Shown: positions 1 through 7,378, counted from the first letter of the stretch. The stretch is 7,891 bases of DNA from Chloroflexota bacterium (GCA_018830745.1 JAHJRU010000221.1:1-7891), one strand, 5' to 3'. Program-made: numbers and translations. Notes: generated from the sequence alone by a model not told the origin.

Positions 1-81
1 AATCTGGCTACCCTCCAGCCGCTGTACCTCAGGCGCCCGCCAATCACCCAACCAAAACGCAAGGTATGGAGACAACAATGA
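1..81 (+). CDS. tsaB: C-terminal end of probable TsaB (tRNA t6A biosynthesis), partial
   Basis: An open frame enters from the left edge and gives 26 codons before a TGA at 79-81. The peptide contains LQPLYLRRPPIT, which resembles the conserved end of TsaB/YeaZ proteins, where a P-[VL]-Y-L-R motif sits close to the C-terminus. TsaB is the catalytically inactive ASKHA-fold partner of TsaD in making N6-threonylcarbamoyladenosine at position 37 of ANN-decoding tRNAs, in the cytoplasm. The stop overlaps the best start of the next gene as ATGA, so the two are probably translationally coupled. Only the tail is visible, so the name rests on one short motif plus gene context. Another protein ending in a similar motif cannot be excluded. 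Confidence 0.65.
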   Translation, partial: NLATLQPLYLRRPPITQPKRKVWRQQ

Positions 82-548
82 ACAACTGGCCACAGGTATC
101 AATTGACACGGTTAAAAGCCCCAACATGTGCTTCTGCTGCGGCAAGGATAACCCCATCGGGTTAAAACTGGACTTTACCTGGGACAACGGTATCGCCCGG
201 GCGGAGTTCACCCCCAACGAGCTCTATCAGGGCTGGGCAGGCATCCTCCACGGCGGCATCATCAGCTGCCTGCTTGATGAGGGCTTGACCTACGCCACCT
301 ACTTTTCCGGCCTTGATTGCATCACGGCTAAAATGCAGGTCAGACTGAGACGCCCTACCTTAATCGGGGAACCGCTGGTCATCACCTCTTCCATAGCCAA
401 GCAGTCCCGGCGGTTGATTGAGACCCGGGCCACCCTGTCCCTGAAAGATGGCACCCCGGTAGCCGAAGGCACGGCCACTATGTTTGTCATTGGATCCAGA
501 GAGAATACCGATAAGGAGAAAAGGCTTGACGGTGATGCCAGAAAATAA
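78..548 (+). CDS. PaaI-like hotdog-fold acyl-CoA thioesterase
   Basis: The 156-residue product has the typical length of a single-domain hotdog thioesterase. Near the N-terminus, residues 18-31 read CFCCGKDNPIGLKL, the Cys-rich 'CxxCG..NP.GL' signature of a PaaI subgroup. Residues 57-68 hold LHGGIISCLLDE, with the His-Gly-Gly turn and an acidic residue (D67 or E68) on the central helix where the family catalytic acid lies. Such enzymes hydrolyse acyl-CoA thioesters in the cytosol; the actual substrate cannot be told. I chose ATG at 78 rather than the ATG at 66. It has GGAG at 68-71 six bases upstream and forms an ATGA overlap with the tsaB stop, while the ATG at 66 has AAGG only one base away. 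The 3' end overlaps the HAD gene, indicating one operon. The family call is firm, the specific function unknown. Confidence 0.88.
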   Translation: MNNWPQVSIDTVKSPNMCFCCGKDNPIGLKLDFTWDNGIARAEFTPNELYQGWAGILHGGIISCLLDEGLTYATYFSGLDCITAKMQVRLRRPTLIGEPLVITSSIAKQSRRLIETRATLSLKDGTPVAEGTATMFVIGSRENTDKEKRLDGDARK

Positions 549-1200
549 AGCGGTCATCTGGGATATGGACGGGGTGATTGCCGCTACGGCGCCCTACCAC
601 CTCAAGGCGTGGCAGGAGGTGTTCCAAAAACGCGGCATTGACTTCACGGAACAGCAGTTCAGCCGCCACTTCGGGCAGAGAAATGACACCATAATCAAAG
701 GGGCGATGGGCGAAGGCGTATCCCCGGAAGAGATGGAGGCTATTGCCAACGAAAAAGAAAAGGGCTTCCGGAGGAGAATTGGCCAGGATGTCAAGGCTTT
801 GCCCGGGGTGATAGAACTGATGCACTCCCTCCTTCAGCATGGCTTCAAGATAGCGCTGGCTTCATCGGCTCCCATGGAGAATATCGATTTCATTACCCGG
901 AGCCTGGGCATAAACAGTCTCTTTCAGAGCATTATCACCGGGCACGAGGTGCCCCTGGGCAAGCCCAGTCCGGACGTTTTCCTGCTGGCCGCCGAACGAC
1001 TGGGAGCCAAGCCGGCAAACTGCATTGTCATTGAGGACTCGGTGGCTGGAGTTACGGCGGCTAAAACGGCGGGTATGTTCTGTCTGGCCGTTACCAACAC
1101 TCACCCCAGAGCCAGCCTGAGCGAAGCGGACCTTATCGTCGATTCGCTAGCTACCATAGACGTACATGACCTGGAAAATATACTGAATAGAGGAGTTTGA
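535..1200 (+). CDS. HAD superfamily phosphatase, beta-phosphoglucomutase-like (subfamily IA)
   Basis: The 221-residue protein carries all four HAD motifs in order: motif I WDMDG with nucleophile D10 and acid/base D12, motif II LASSAP around S110, motif III K143 in LGKPSPDVF, and motif IV VIEDS with E167/D168 binding magnesium. A helical C1 cap lies between motif I and about residue 80. This architecture matches beta-phosphoglucomutase, phosphoglycolate phosphatase and related sugar-phosphate or nucleotide phosphatases, so the substrate is open. The start is uncertain. ATG 535 follows AAAAGG by 10 bases. In-frame TTG 526 lies 7 bases after AAGGAG (513-518), and GTG 532 is also possible; these add only one to three residues. 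The reading frame overlaps the end of the thioesterase gene and stops 2 bases before ndk, so expression is probably coupled to both. Confidence 0.88.
   Translation: MPENKAVIWDMDGVIAATAPYHLKAWQEVFQKRGIDFTEQQFSRHFGQRNDTIIKGAMGEGVSPEEMEAIANEKEKGFRRRIGQDVKALPGVIELMHSLLQHGFKIALASSAPMENIDFITRSLGINSLFQSIITGHEVPLGKPSPDVFLLAAERLGAKPANCIVIEDSVAGVTAAKTAGMFCLAVTNTHPRASLSEADLIVDSLATIDVHDLENILNRGV
1191..1195 (+). promoter_or_regulatory. Ribosome binding site deciding the ndk start
   Basis: AGGAG lies inside the last codons of the HAD gene. It is 7 bases from GTG 1203 but only 1 base from the in-frame TTG at 1197. The spacing therefore selects GTG 1203, which also gives the N-terminus MERSLVLIKPDAV expected for nucleoside diphosphate kinases. 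Confidence 0.75.
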
Positions 1201-1202
1201 AA

Positions 1203-1601
1203 GTGGAAAGAAGCCTGGTGCTTATCAAGCCTGACGCGGTAGAGAGAAATTTAACCGGCACCCTTATCAGTCGGTTTGAAGGGCTGGAACTCAAGCTGGT
1301 GGCGCTTAGAATGCTCCAACCAGACAAAGAATTAGCCCGGCGGCACTATGCCGTCCACCGGGACAAGCCCTTCTTCGACCGCCTGATCGACTATATCACC
1401 TCGGGCCCGATAGTAGCCATGGTTTTCGAAGGTGACAACGCGGTGGAAGTACTTCGGAAAGCCATGGGTGCCACCGACCCGGCTAAAGCGGAAGCCGGCA
1501 CCATACGCGCTGAGTTCGGGCTGGATATTGAGCGTAATACGATCCACGGGTCAGACTCGGTTGAGACGGCTAAAGAGGAAATCAAGCTGTACTTCGCCTG
1601 A
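1203..1601 (+). CDS. ndk: Nucleoside diphosphate kinase
   Basis: The 132-residue product is a complete NDP kinase, slightly shorter than the usual 135-150. It moves the gamma phosphate of an NTP to NDPs or dNDPs through a phosphohistidine, balancing nucleotide pools in the cytosol. The phosphorylated residue is H115 in the signature NTIHGSDS (112-119). Other conserved parts are K9 in LVLIKPDAV, the FFDRLIDYITSGPIVAMVFEG core (57-77), and GATDP and GTIRAEFG around 89-106 with phosphate-binding T91 and R102. The GTG start is set by the AGGAG at 1191-1195. It begins 2 bases after the HAD stop, so it is the last gene of the left operon. Its 3' end faces the rsfS end across only 15 bases with no obvious intrinsic terminator. 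Confidence 0.97.
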   Translation: MERSLVLIKPDAVERNLTGTLISRFEGLELKLVALRMLQPDKELARRHYAVHRDKPFFDRLIDYITSGPIVAMVFEGDNAVEVLRKAMGATDPAKAEAGTIRAEFGLDIERNTIHGSDSVETAKEEIKLYFA

Positions 1602-1616
1602 GAACGAAATCGTCAG

Positions 1617-1961
1617 CTATTGAACCCTGACCAGGGTATTGGCCTGGCCCCACAGCTTATCCAGCTGGTAGTAGTCCCGTTCCTCCGGAGCAAAGATATG
1701 GATGATGACAGCACCGTAATCCATGAGAAGCCACCCGGAGTCAGTGCTGCCCTCATAGTGATGCGGCCGGACCCCCTGCTCCTTTAATACGTGCTCAATC
1801 TCCTCACGAATGGCATCAATCTGCCGGGAGGAATCCCCGCTACAGATAACAAAGTATTCGGCAAAGCTGCATACGTCCCGAGTATCGAGCAGGACAATAT
1901 CAATCGCCTGCTTATCACTGGCCGCTTCTACTACCCGCCGGGCTATGTCTATGGCCTCCAG
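1617..1961 (-). CDS. rsfS: Ribosomal silencing factor RsfS (Iojap/DUF143), CTG start
   Basis: Reading the minus strand from a CTG at 1961-1959 gives 114 residues ending in a TAG at 1617-1619. The product matches RsfS throughout: SDKQAIDIVLLDTRDVCSF (15-33), the FAEYFVICSGDSSRQ segment (33-47) and the C-terminal WLLMDYGAVIIHIFAPEERDYY block (77-98). Length also fits the family (about 105-120). RsfS binds ribosomal protein uL14 on the 50S subunit and blocks joining with 30S, damping translation when nutrients are scarce. The frame has an in-frame TGA at 1967-1965 and no ATG, GTG or TTG before its only Met at residue 80. The CTG lies 7 bases after a perfect AGGAGG (1969-1974), so it is the most likely initiator; ATA codons at residues 4 or 6 are less likely. 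The gene is transcribed away from ftsH and converges on ndk. Identity is secure; the start codon is an inference. Confidence 0.9.
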   Translation of the reverse strand: MEAIDIARRVVEAASDKQAIDIVLLDTRDVCSFAEYFVICSGDSSRQIDAIREEIEHVLKEQGVRPHHYEGSTDSGWLLMDYGAVIIHIFAPEERDYYQLDKLWGQANTLVRVQ

Positions 1962-1968
1962 AAGTCAA

Positions 1969-1974
1969 CCTCCT
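1969..1974 (-). promoter_or_regulatory. Strong Shine-Dalgarno for the CTG start of rsfS
   Basis: The minus strand reads AGGAGG here, followed by 7 bases and then CTG at 1961-1959. This is a full match to the anti-SD core at ideal spacing. It points to CTG, because the only nearby TTG (1968-1966) touches the SD directly and is in another frame. Confidence 0.75.
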
Positions 1975-1997
1975 ATAAGACTGGACTCGCAGCATTT

Positions 1998-2026
1998 ATT
2001 ATACCACAAGCGTAAATTCCTGTTTA
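1998..2026 (-). promoter_or_regulatory. Predicted sigma70-type promoter of rsfS
   Basis: On the minus strand, TATAAT occupies 2003-1998 and is preceded by TGG, forming an extended -10 (TGGTATAAT). Seventeen bases upstream, TAAACA (2026-2021) matches four of six -35 consensus bases. Transcription would start near 1991, leaving a leader of about 30 bases that contains the AGGAGG. The element is predicted from consensus only. Confidence 0.65.
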
Positions 2027-2045
2027 CTGCTATATCTGGTATAAT
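2017..2045 (+). promoter_or_regulatory. Predicted sigma70-type promoter of ftsH
   Basis: TATAAT at 2040-2045 is a perfect -10, preceded by TGG to give the extended -10 TGGTATAAT. With a 17-base spacer the -35 position would be TTCCTG (2017-2022), a poor match, so the TG extension probably carries recognition. A start near 2052 would give a leader of about 25 bases. The -35 position overlaps that of the divergent rsfS promoter. Confidence 0.65.
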
Positions 2046-2076
2046 GTAACTGGACTAAATAACTCCTGAGGTTAAC

Positions 2077-3900
2077 ATGAGGGGATGGAAGCTTAGCAGC
2101 CTGATATACATCATTATCATGGTTGTAGCTGTAACCGTGGTATCTCGCCTTTTCTACCCTGCCGAAAAGCCTACCGTGATACCATTGAGCCAGGCTATAG
2201 CTATGTCACAAAAGAAAGAAATAGAGACGATTCTGATTGATGAAAATCTCTTAACCCTTACCACCACTGACGGCCGAGAGCTGAAAACCTATAAGGAAAG
2301 TAACGCCAGCATATATGAGATTAAAGGGCTGGAAGTTGATGGCGTGGAGGTGGCGATAAAAGCCTCCGGCGGGTTTGACTGGGGGAGCGTGCTCTTCAGT
2401 TTTTTTCCTTTGCTGCTCTTCGGGGGGCTCCTGTTTTTCCTGTTCCGTCAGGCGCGGGGGGCAAATAGTCAGGCACTTAGCTTCGGGCGCAGCCGGGCTC
2501 GCCTGTTCCCCGCCAATACCCCTACGGTAACCTTCGATGATGTAGCCGGCGTGGAGGAAGCCAAGCAGGACCTTTCAGAGGTAGTAGATTTCCTCAAGAC
2601 ACGGGAGAAGTTCCAGAGCCTTGGGGCTCGCATACCCCGGGGTGTGCTGCTCATCGGTCCGCCGGGAACCGGAAAGACTTTGATGGCCCGGGCAGTAGCC
2701 GGGGAAGCCTCGGTGCCTTTTTTCTCCATCAGCGGCAGTGAATTCGTGGAGATGTTCGTCGGGGTCGGTGCCTCCCGGGTACGTGACCTCTTTGACCAGG
2801 CTAAGCGCAATGCCCCCTGCATTATTTTCATTGACGAGATTGATGCTGTCGGCCGTCACCGCGGTACCGGCATGGGTGGCAGCCATGACGAGCGGGAGCA
2901 AACCCTCAACCAGATTCTGACGGAGATGGACGGCTTTGACACCAACACCGGCGTTATCGTTTTAGCCGCCACCAACCGTCCGGATATCCTTGACCCGGCT
3001 TTGCTCCGTCCCGGCCGCTTCGACCGCCAGGTAATCCTGGACCGCCCGGACATCGTTGGACGCATTGCCATCCTGAAGGTGCACTCCAACGGCAAACCAC
3101 TTAAAAAATCGGTTGATTTAGAGGTGCTGGCCAAACAGACAGCCGGCTTTAGCGGGGCTGACCTGGCTAACCTTATCAACGAAGCGGCCATACTAGCCGC
3201 CAGGCGGGGCAAGAAGTCTATACAGATGCCGGAACTGGAAGAATCTATCGACCGGGTAATCGCCGGGCCGGAGAGGAAGAGCCGCAAGATAAGCCCTAAG
3301 GAGAGGGAAATCATCGCCTACCACGAGGCGGGACACGCCCTGGTAGCCAGGATGCTGCCCAATATGGAGCCCCTGCGAAAAATAACTATAATACCACGCG
3401 GTATGGCGCTGGGTTACACCAAGACCCTGACGGAAGATAAATACCTGCCATCACGCTCTCAATTCAAAGATGAGCTGGCTACGTTAATGGGTGGACGGGT
3501 GGCTGAGAAGCTAATCTTCAACGATATCACTACCGGGGCGCATAATGACATCGGGCAAGCTACCAAACTGGCTCGCCGCATGGTTACCGACTTCGGCATG
3601 AGTGATAATCTGGGACCACGGACCTTCGGGCACAAGGAGGAGATGGTCTTCCTGGGTCGTGAAATTACCGAACAGAGGGATTACAGCGAGAAGGTAGCCA
3701 AACAGATTGACGACGAGATTCACGCTATTATCCAGGAGGCTTACCAAACCGCCAGTAAAATACTCGGTGAAAATAAAAATAAACTGGTTCAGATTGCCGA
3801 ACAGCTTATGACCAAAGAGACCCTGGAAGGTGACGGGCTGGAGGCGCTATTCAATGAACCCACCCCCACACCCCCTGCGGAACCCACGGCGGTATCTTAA
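2077..3900 (+). CDS. ftsH: ATP-dependent zinc metalloprotease FtsH
   Basis: The 607-residue protein has full FtsH architecture. A first membrane helix lies at about 8-27, an extracytoplasmic domain follows to about 100, and a second helix spans about 104-124. The AAA+ module starts near 150: Walker A GPPGTGKT (194-201), pore loop FVGVG (227-231), Walker B IIFIDE (249-254) and the second region of homology ending in RPGRFDR (311-317). The M41 protease domain has HEAGH (416-420), where H416 and H420 bind zinc and E417 is catalytic, with third ligand D491 in [11 protein letters not shown] Pro-rich tail (595-603) ends it. FtsH hexamers unfold and degrade misassembled membrane proteins and short-lived cytosolic regulators. 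The ATG at 2077 has GAGG (2068-2071) 5 bases upstream. It appears monocistronic under its own promoter, divergent from rsfS and converging on the polyprenyl synthase gene. All key residues are present. Confidence 0.98.
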   Translation: MRGWKLSSLIYIIIMVVAVTVVSRLFYPAEKPTVIPLSQAIAMSQKKEIETILIDENLLTLTTTDGRELKTYKESNASIYEIKGLEVDGVEVAIKASGGFDWGSVLFSFFPLLLFGGLLFFLFRQARGANSQALSFGRSRARLFPANTPTVTFDDVAGVEEAKQDLSEVVDFLKTREKFQSLGARIPRGVLLIGPPGTGKTLMARAVAGEASVPFFSISGSEFVEMFVGVGASRVRDLFDQAKRNAPCIIFIDEIDAVGRHRGTGMGGSHDEREQTLNQILTEMDGFDTNTGVIVLAATNRPDILDPALLRPGRFDRQVILDRPDIVGRIAILKVHSNGKPLKKSVDLEVLAKQTAGFSGADLANLINEAAILAARRGKKSIQMPELEESIDRVIAGPERKSRKISPKEREIIAYHEAGHALVARMLPNMEPLRKITIIPRGMALGYTKTLTEDKYLPSRSQFKDELATLMGGRVAEKLIFNDITTGAHNDIGQATKLARRMVTDFGMSDNLGPRTFGHKEEMVFLGREITEQRDYSEKVAKQIDDEIHAIIQEAYQTASKILGENKNKLVQIAEQLMTKETLEGDGLEALFNEPTPTPPAEPTAVS

Positions 3901-3930
3901 CTGACTGGGAGAAACCGGTTTATAGATACG

Positions 3931-4896
3931 CTATTTCTTTCGCGCCACCACGTAATCGGCTATCTCGACCAGCCTCTGGCGTCCAACCCTATCGGACAAT
4001 CCCTCAAGATGGCGGCAGGCCTGCGAAGCATATTCTGAGGCGATGGCATAGCACTCCTGAACAATAGTCGAGCTGCGTACCAGCTCTATTGCCTGCTGGA
4101 TATCATCCTGACCACCTCCGCTCTCAAAGATCCTTTTCACCGGGTTGTCCTCGGGGTGGCGCTCCAGAATAAGCATGGCCGGCAACGTAAGGGTGCCCTG
4201 CGCCAGGTCCGCGCCTATGGGCTTGCCCATTTCCTCCTCAGTACTGGTAAAGTCCAGAATATCATCCACAATCTGGAAGGCAATGCCAAGATGATAACCA
4301 TATTCTCTCAGCGCCTCAACGTCCTCCTGCCCGGCGCGGCCCAGGATAGCGCCTGATTCCGTTGACAGAATAAACAGAGAGGCGGTTTTGCCGGCAATCC
4401 GGTCTATGTATTGCTGACGCGTCTGGTTCAGGTTAAAGGCATTGTGAGCCTGATTTATCTCACCGCCGGAGATAGTCCGCAGGGTCTGGGTAAAAAGGCG
4501 GACGACATGCAGGTTTCCCGTGTCGGTGGCAAATTCACCCGCCCGGGCAAACAGGTAGTCCCCCAGGAGAATAGCAATCTCCTCACCCCACAGTATGTTA
4601 ACCGTGGTCCTGCCGCGGCGCACCGAAGAGTGGTCAATGGCATCGTCATGAACCAGGGTAGCCGTGTGCATAAGCTCAATGGCCGCCGCCATAGGTAATA
4701 TAGCGGCCGGGTCATAGTCGAAGAGCTTACCGGCCAGCAGGGTAAGTATAGGGCGAATCCTCTTGCCGCCCTCCTGCAGGCAGTAGCGTAACAGCTCCGC
4801 CTGGAAGGGGAAATCAACTTCAACCACTGCTTGTATCTCGGTTTCCACCTTATCCAGGTCTTCCTGTATGTTCTGGTAAACGGCGTCTATCGACAA
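3931..4896 (-). CDS. Polyprenyl (trans-isoprenyl) diphosphate synthase, medium/long chain
   Basis: The 321-residue protein condenses isopentenyl diphosphate units onto an allylic primer in trans. GGKRIRP (43-49) binds substrate diphosphate. The first Asp-rich motif is DDAID (84-88), the second DDILD (211-215), both chelating magnesium, and GKT lies at 169-171. The residues just before the first motif are small (A79, T80 in HTATLVHDD), as in heptaprenyl to decaprenyl synthases rather than short FPP or GGPP enzymes, so a C35-C50 product, perhaps a quinone side chain, is inferred. No companion small subunit gene is adjacent. The start is TTG at 4896, with AAGGAGG (4907-4901) 4 bases upstream, overlapping the tatD stop; the gap to tatD is 9 bases. 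It is the last gene of the leftward operon. Family certain, chain length tentative. Confidence 0.93.
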   Translation of the reverse strand: MSIDAVYQNIQEDLDKVETEIQAVVEVDFPFQAELLRYCLQEGGKRIRPILTLLAGKLFDYDPAAILPMAAAIELMHTATLVHDDAIDHSSVRRGRTTVNILWGEEIAILLGDYLFARAGEFATDTGNLHVVRLFTQTLRTISGGEINQAHNAFNLNQTRQQYIDRIAGKTASLFILSTESGAILGRAGQEDVEALREYGYHLGIAFQIVDDILDFTSTEEEMGKPIGADLAQGTLTLPAMLILERHPEDNPVKRIFESGGGQDDIQQAIELVRSSTIVQECYAIASEYASQACRHLEGLSDRVGRQRLVEIADYVVARKK

Positions 4897-4905
4897 GATT
4901 CCTCC

Positions 4906-5700
4906 TTATCCTCCAGGCAATTGGAACAAACCGACCGTGTTTGCCGCCGTAGCCTGAGCCATGGTCTCCACTGAAAGTCCCTTAATTTGGGCTATCTTGT
5001 CCACAATAAGCGGTATGTATGAGGGCTCATTGCGCCGCCCGCGGTAAAGCTGCGGCGTGAGAAAAGGTGAATCCGTCTCCACCAGCAGCTTGTCCAGGGG
5101 TATCCACCGGGCTACTTCAACTTTATCCTGAGCCGAAGGGTAGGTCACCGAACCCGGCAATGATATCAGAAACCCCATCTTGATATATCGCTCCGCCAGG
5201 TGGGTATCACCACTGAAACAGTGGAGAACCCCCAGAGGGCGGCCATTATTCGCCGAGGGCGAGATAGTCTCCACCCAACGAGATAAGATATCAAGAGTCT
5301 CTTTATGAGCCTGCCGGCAGTGTATAACCACCGGCATTCCCAGCTCCGCAGCCAGGTCAAGCTGCTGCTGAAAAGCCTCCAGCTGTTGCTGGCGAGGTGA
5401 CGAATTACGATAGAAATCAAGGCCGATTTCACCAATAGCCACCACCTTCGCCTCCTCAGCCAGCTCCGCCAGCTGGCGCAGGTCGTCTTCTTGAAGTTTT
5501 GAGGCATTATGGGGATGAAAACCGACGGTGGTGAAAACTTCCTTATGCTCCCGGGCTATCTGTAGTGAAAAACGGCTGGACGAAAGGTCTGTGCCTACCG
5601 TGATAATGGTATCTACCCCCTGCTGGCGGGCTCGAGCTAAAACTTCTTCCCGGTCTTTATTGAAATCAGGGAAATCGATATGAGCGTGTGAGTCTATCAC
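4906..5700 (-). CDS. tatD: TatD family metal-dependent hydrolase (deoxyribonuclease)
   Basis: The 264-residue product has the usual TatD length and a complete metal site: H5 and H7 in MIDSHAHID, E91 in IGEIGLDFY, H127 in VVIHCR, H160 in VLHCFSG, and D210 in LLVETDSPFL. GFHPH (60-64) and the RRNEP segment (222-226) are also typical. TatD proteins are TIM-barrel amidohydrolase-fold enzymes; characterised members are DNases (3'-5' exonuclease on damaged DNA), and some act on D-aminoacyl-tRNA. Translation starts at GTG 5700-5698, overlapping the metG stop by 4 bases (GTGA). There is no clear Shine-Dalgarno, so coupling to metG is likely. A metG-tatD neighbourhood is common in bacteria. Close relatives such as YcfH share all these motifs, so the exact subgroup is open. 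Confidence 0.93.
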   Translation of the reverse strand: MIDSHAHIDFPDFNKDREEVLARARQQGVDTIITVGTDLSSSRFSLQIAREHKEVFTTVGFHPHNASKLQEDDLRQLAELAEEAKVVAIGEIGLDFYRNSSPRQQQLEAFQQQLDLAAELGMPVVIHCRQAHKETLDILSRWVETISPSANNGRPLGVLHCFSGDTHLAERYIKMGFLISLPGSVTYPSAQDKVEVARWIPLDKLLVETDSPFLTPQLYRGRRNEPSYIPLIVDKIAQIKGLSVETMAQATAANTVGLFQLPGG

Positions 5701-7370
5701 CGCGAGGTATGCCCCAGCTTACTGGCTTCTTCCTCCGCCAGCTTTTCATCCAGCTTCGAGAATAGCGGCTCAGGAGGTAGCAACTTTTGCCCCGGTGCCG
5801 GCATAACTAACTGCCATCCGCCGTCCTGTATATCGCCCTCAAAACCCAGATACTCATGTAGCTTTTGAGACGAGAAGGGTAAAAAGGGATACAGGGCGAC
5901 ACTGAGTCCAGACAGGACGCCAATAGCTACATAAAGAGACGTGCCAGCGGCTTCCCTGTCCTGCTTGATAACCTTCCAGGGAGACTTCTCATCCAGGTAG
6001 CGATTGGTCTCCTGAGCCAGGGACATAGCTGTCCTCATGGCTTCTCTGAAGCGGCAACGGTAAAGGAGTTCATCCATGGTATTCAGCGTATCCCTGGTGC
6101 TGTCAAGCAGAGCCTGGCTTGAGGAATCAAGCTCCCCCGGAACCGGCACACAGCCTTCAAAATAACGGTTAACAAAGGTAAGCACCCGGTGAACCAGGTT
6201 GCCATAGGTCGCCACCAGCTCATCATTATTGCGCCGGAAGAACTCATGCCAGGAGAAGTCGGCATCGTGTGTCTCCGGCATATTAATGGATAACAGATAG
6301 CGCAGCGGGTCGGGGTCATAGCGCTCCAGGTAATCGGGCAGCCAGACGGCCCAGTTCTGGCTGGTGGAAAGCTTCCTGCCTTCGATGGTCAAGAATTCAT
6401 TGGCCGGGACATCATACGGCAGATTAAGATTGCCATAGCCCAACAGCATCGCCGGCCAGATAATGGTGTGGAAAGGGATGTTATCCTTACCCACAAAGTA
6501 GTAACTCTTGGTGGCTTTATCCTGCCAGAAAGAGCGCCATTTCTCGGCATCACCGGCTGATTTAGCCCACTCCTTGGTGGCTGACAGGTAACCGATAACG
6601 GCCTCAAACCAGACATAAATACGTTTGCCCTCGTAGCCATCAAGAGGAACCGTTATGCCCCACTCTATGTCGCGGGTGATGGCTCTATCCTTCAATCCGC
6701 CCTCCAGATAGCTCACGGTGAAGTTGAGGACATTCGGCTTCCAGTGTGTCTGCTGCTTCACCCAGTCCAGCAGCTGGCCTTCAAAGGCGCTCAGCTTCAG
6801 GAAGAAATGCTCCGAATCTCTAAACTCCGGTGTAGCGCCACATATGCTGCATCGAGGGTTTATAAGCTCGCCGGGATTGAGCGGCCGCCCGCAATTATCA
6901 CACTGGTCCCCCCTGGCATCAAGATAGCCACAGAAGGGGCAGGTGCCTTCAACATAGCGGTCGGGCAAGGAACGCCGGCACTCGGGACAATAGGGCTGAG
7001 AGACAATATCGCGATAGATATAACCCTGCTCGAGCAGGGTGAGGAAGATGTCATGGGTTACTTCAGTATGGTTAGCGGTGCCGGTGCTGGTGAATAAATC
7101 AAAGGATATACCCAGTTTCTGCCAGCACTCAAGAAACTGCCGGTGATACCGGCTGACTATTTCAACCGGGCTTTTCCCCTCCTGCTCTGCCTTGATGGCT
7201 ATGGGCGTGCCATGCTGGTCCGAACCCGATACCATTACCACCTCATTTCCCTTGGTGCGATGGTATCGGGCAAAGATGTCCGGTGGTAAATACGCCCCGG
7301 CAATATGCCCCATATGCAGCGGGCCATTGGCATATGGCCAGGCAACACAGATAAGAATTCGCTCACTCAT
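5697..7370 (-). CDS. metG: Methionine--tRNA ligase (methionyl-tRNA synthetase)
   Basis: This class I synthetase charges tRNA-Met using ATP in the cytosol. The Rossmann core carries the HIGH motif as HMGH (19-22) and the KMSKS loop as KLSTS (333-337). The connective insertion has eight cysteines in four CxxC pairs (128/131, 144/147, 157/160, 174/177), predicting the two-knuckle, zinc-binding MetG type also found in E. coli and archaea. VWFEAVIGY (253-261) and GKDNIPFHTIIWPA (294-307) are conserved active-site segments. An alpha-helical anticodon-binding domain follows from about 350, including the expected W-P binding region. The protein stops at 557, so the C-terminal OB-fold tRNA-binding/dimer domain of the longer (about 670) enzymes is absent, a common natural variant. 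ATG 7370 is the only start in the frame, lies 8 bases after the upstream stop and has no good Shine-Dalgarno, suggesting coupling. Confidence 0.97.
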   Translation of the reverse strand: MSERILICVAWPYANGPLHMGHIAGAYLPPDIFARYHRTKGNEVVMVSGSDQHGTPIAIKAEQEGKSPVEIVSRYHRQFLECWQKLGISFDLFTSTGTANHTEVTHDIFLTLLEQGYIYRDIVSQPYCPECRRSLPDRYVEGTCPFCGYLDARGDQCDNCGRPLNPGELINPRCSICGATPEFRDSEHFFLKLSAFEGQLLDWVKQQTHWKPNVLNFTVSYLEGGLKDRAITRDIEWGITVPLDGYEGKRIYVWFEAVIGYLSATKEWAKSAGDAEKWRSFWQDKATKSYYFVGKDNIPFHTIIWPAMLLGYGNLNLPYDVPANEFLTIEGRKLSTSQNWAVWLPDYLERYDPDPLRYLLSINMPETHDADFSWHEFFRRNNDELVATYGNLVHRVLTFVNRYFEGCVPVPGELDSSSQALLDSTRDTLNTMDELLYRCRFREAMRTAMSLAQETNRYLDEKSPWKVIKQDREAAGTSLYVAIGVLSGLSVALYPFLPFSSQKLHEYLGFEGDIQDGGWQLVMPAPGQKLLPPEPLFSKLDEKLAEEEASKLGHTSR

Positions 7371-7378
7371 GGCGTAAA

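Noticed and set aside
66..77. Upstream ATG at 66 as start of the thioesterase
   Set aside because: The nearest SD-like AAGG is one base away. ATG 78 has GGAG at proper spacing and the ATGA overlap.
487..840. Antisense open frame of 117 codons opposite the HAD gene
   Set aside because: It lies opposite conserved HAD motifs, has no domain signature, and lacks gene-like context.
1197..1202. TTG at 1197 as the ndk start
   Set aside because: It is one base from AGGAG. GTG 1203 has 7-base spacing and gives the usual NDK N-terminus.
1624..1637. Inverted repeat ACCCTG-AC-CAGGGT between ndk and rsfS as a bidirectional terminator
   Set aside because: The loop would be only 2 bases, no T run follows on either strand, and the repeat lies inside the last codons of rsfS.
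1791..2049. Plus-strand open frames over the rsfS region
   Set aside because: Their translations resemble no protein. The minus strand of the same stretch encodes a clear RsfS.
2856..3314. Long antisense open frame (152 codons) opposite the ftsH AAA+ domain
   Set aside because: It is a shadow of a GC-rich coding region, with Ser/Arg/Leu-rich composition, no recognisable domain, and full-length conserved ftsH on the other strand.
3912..3921. Palindrome AAACCGGTTT after ftsH as a terminator or operator
   Set aside because: It is a short perfect palindrome with no room for a loop, a weak stem and no T tract. A single copy gives no evidence of a regulator site.
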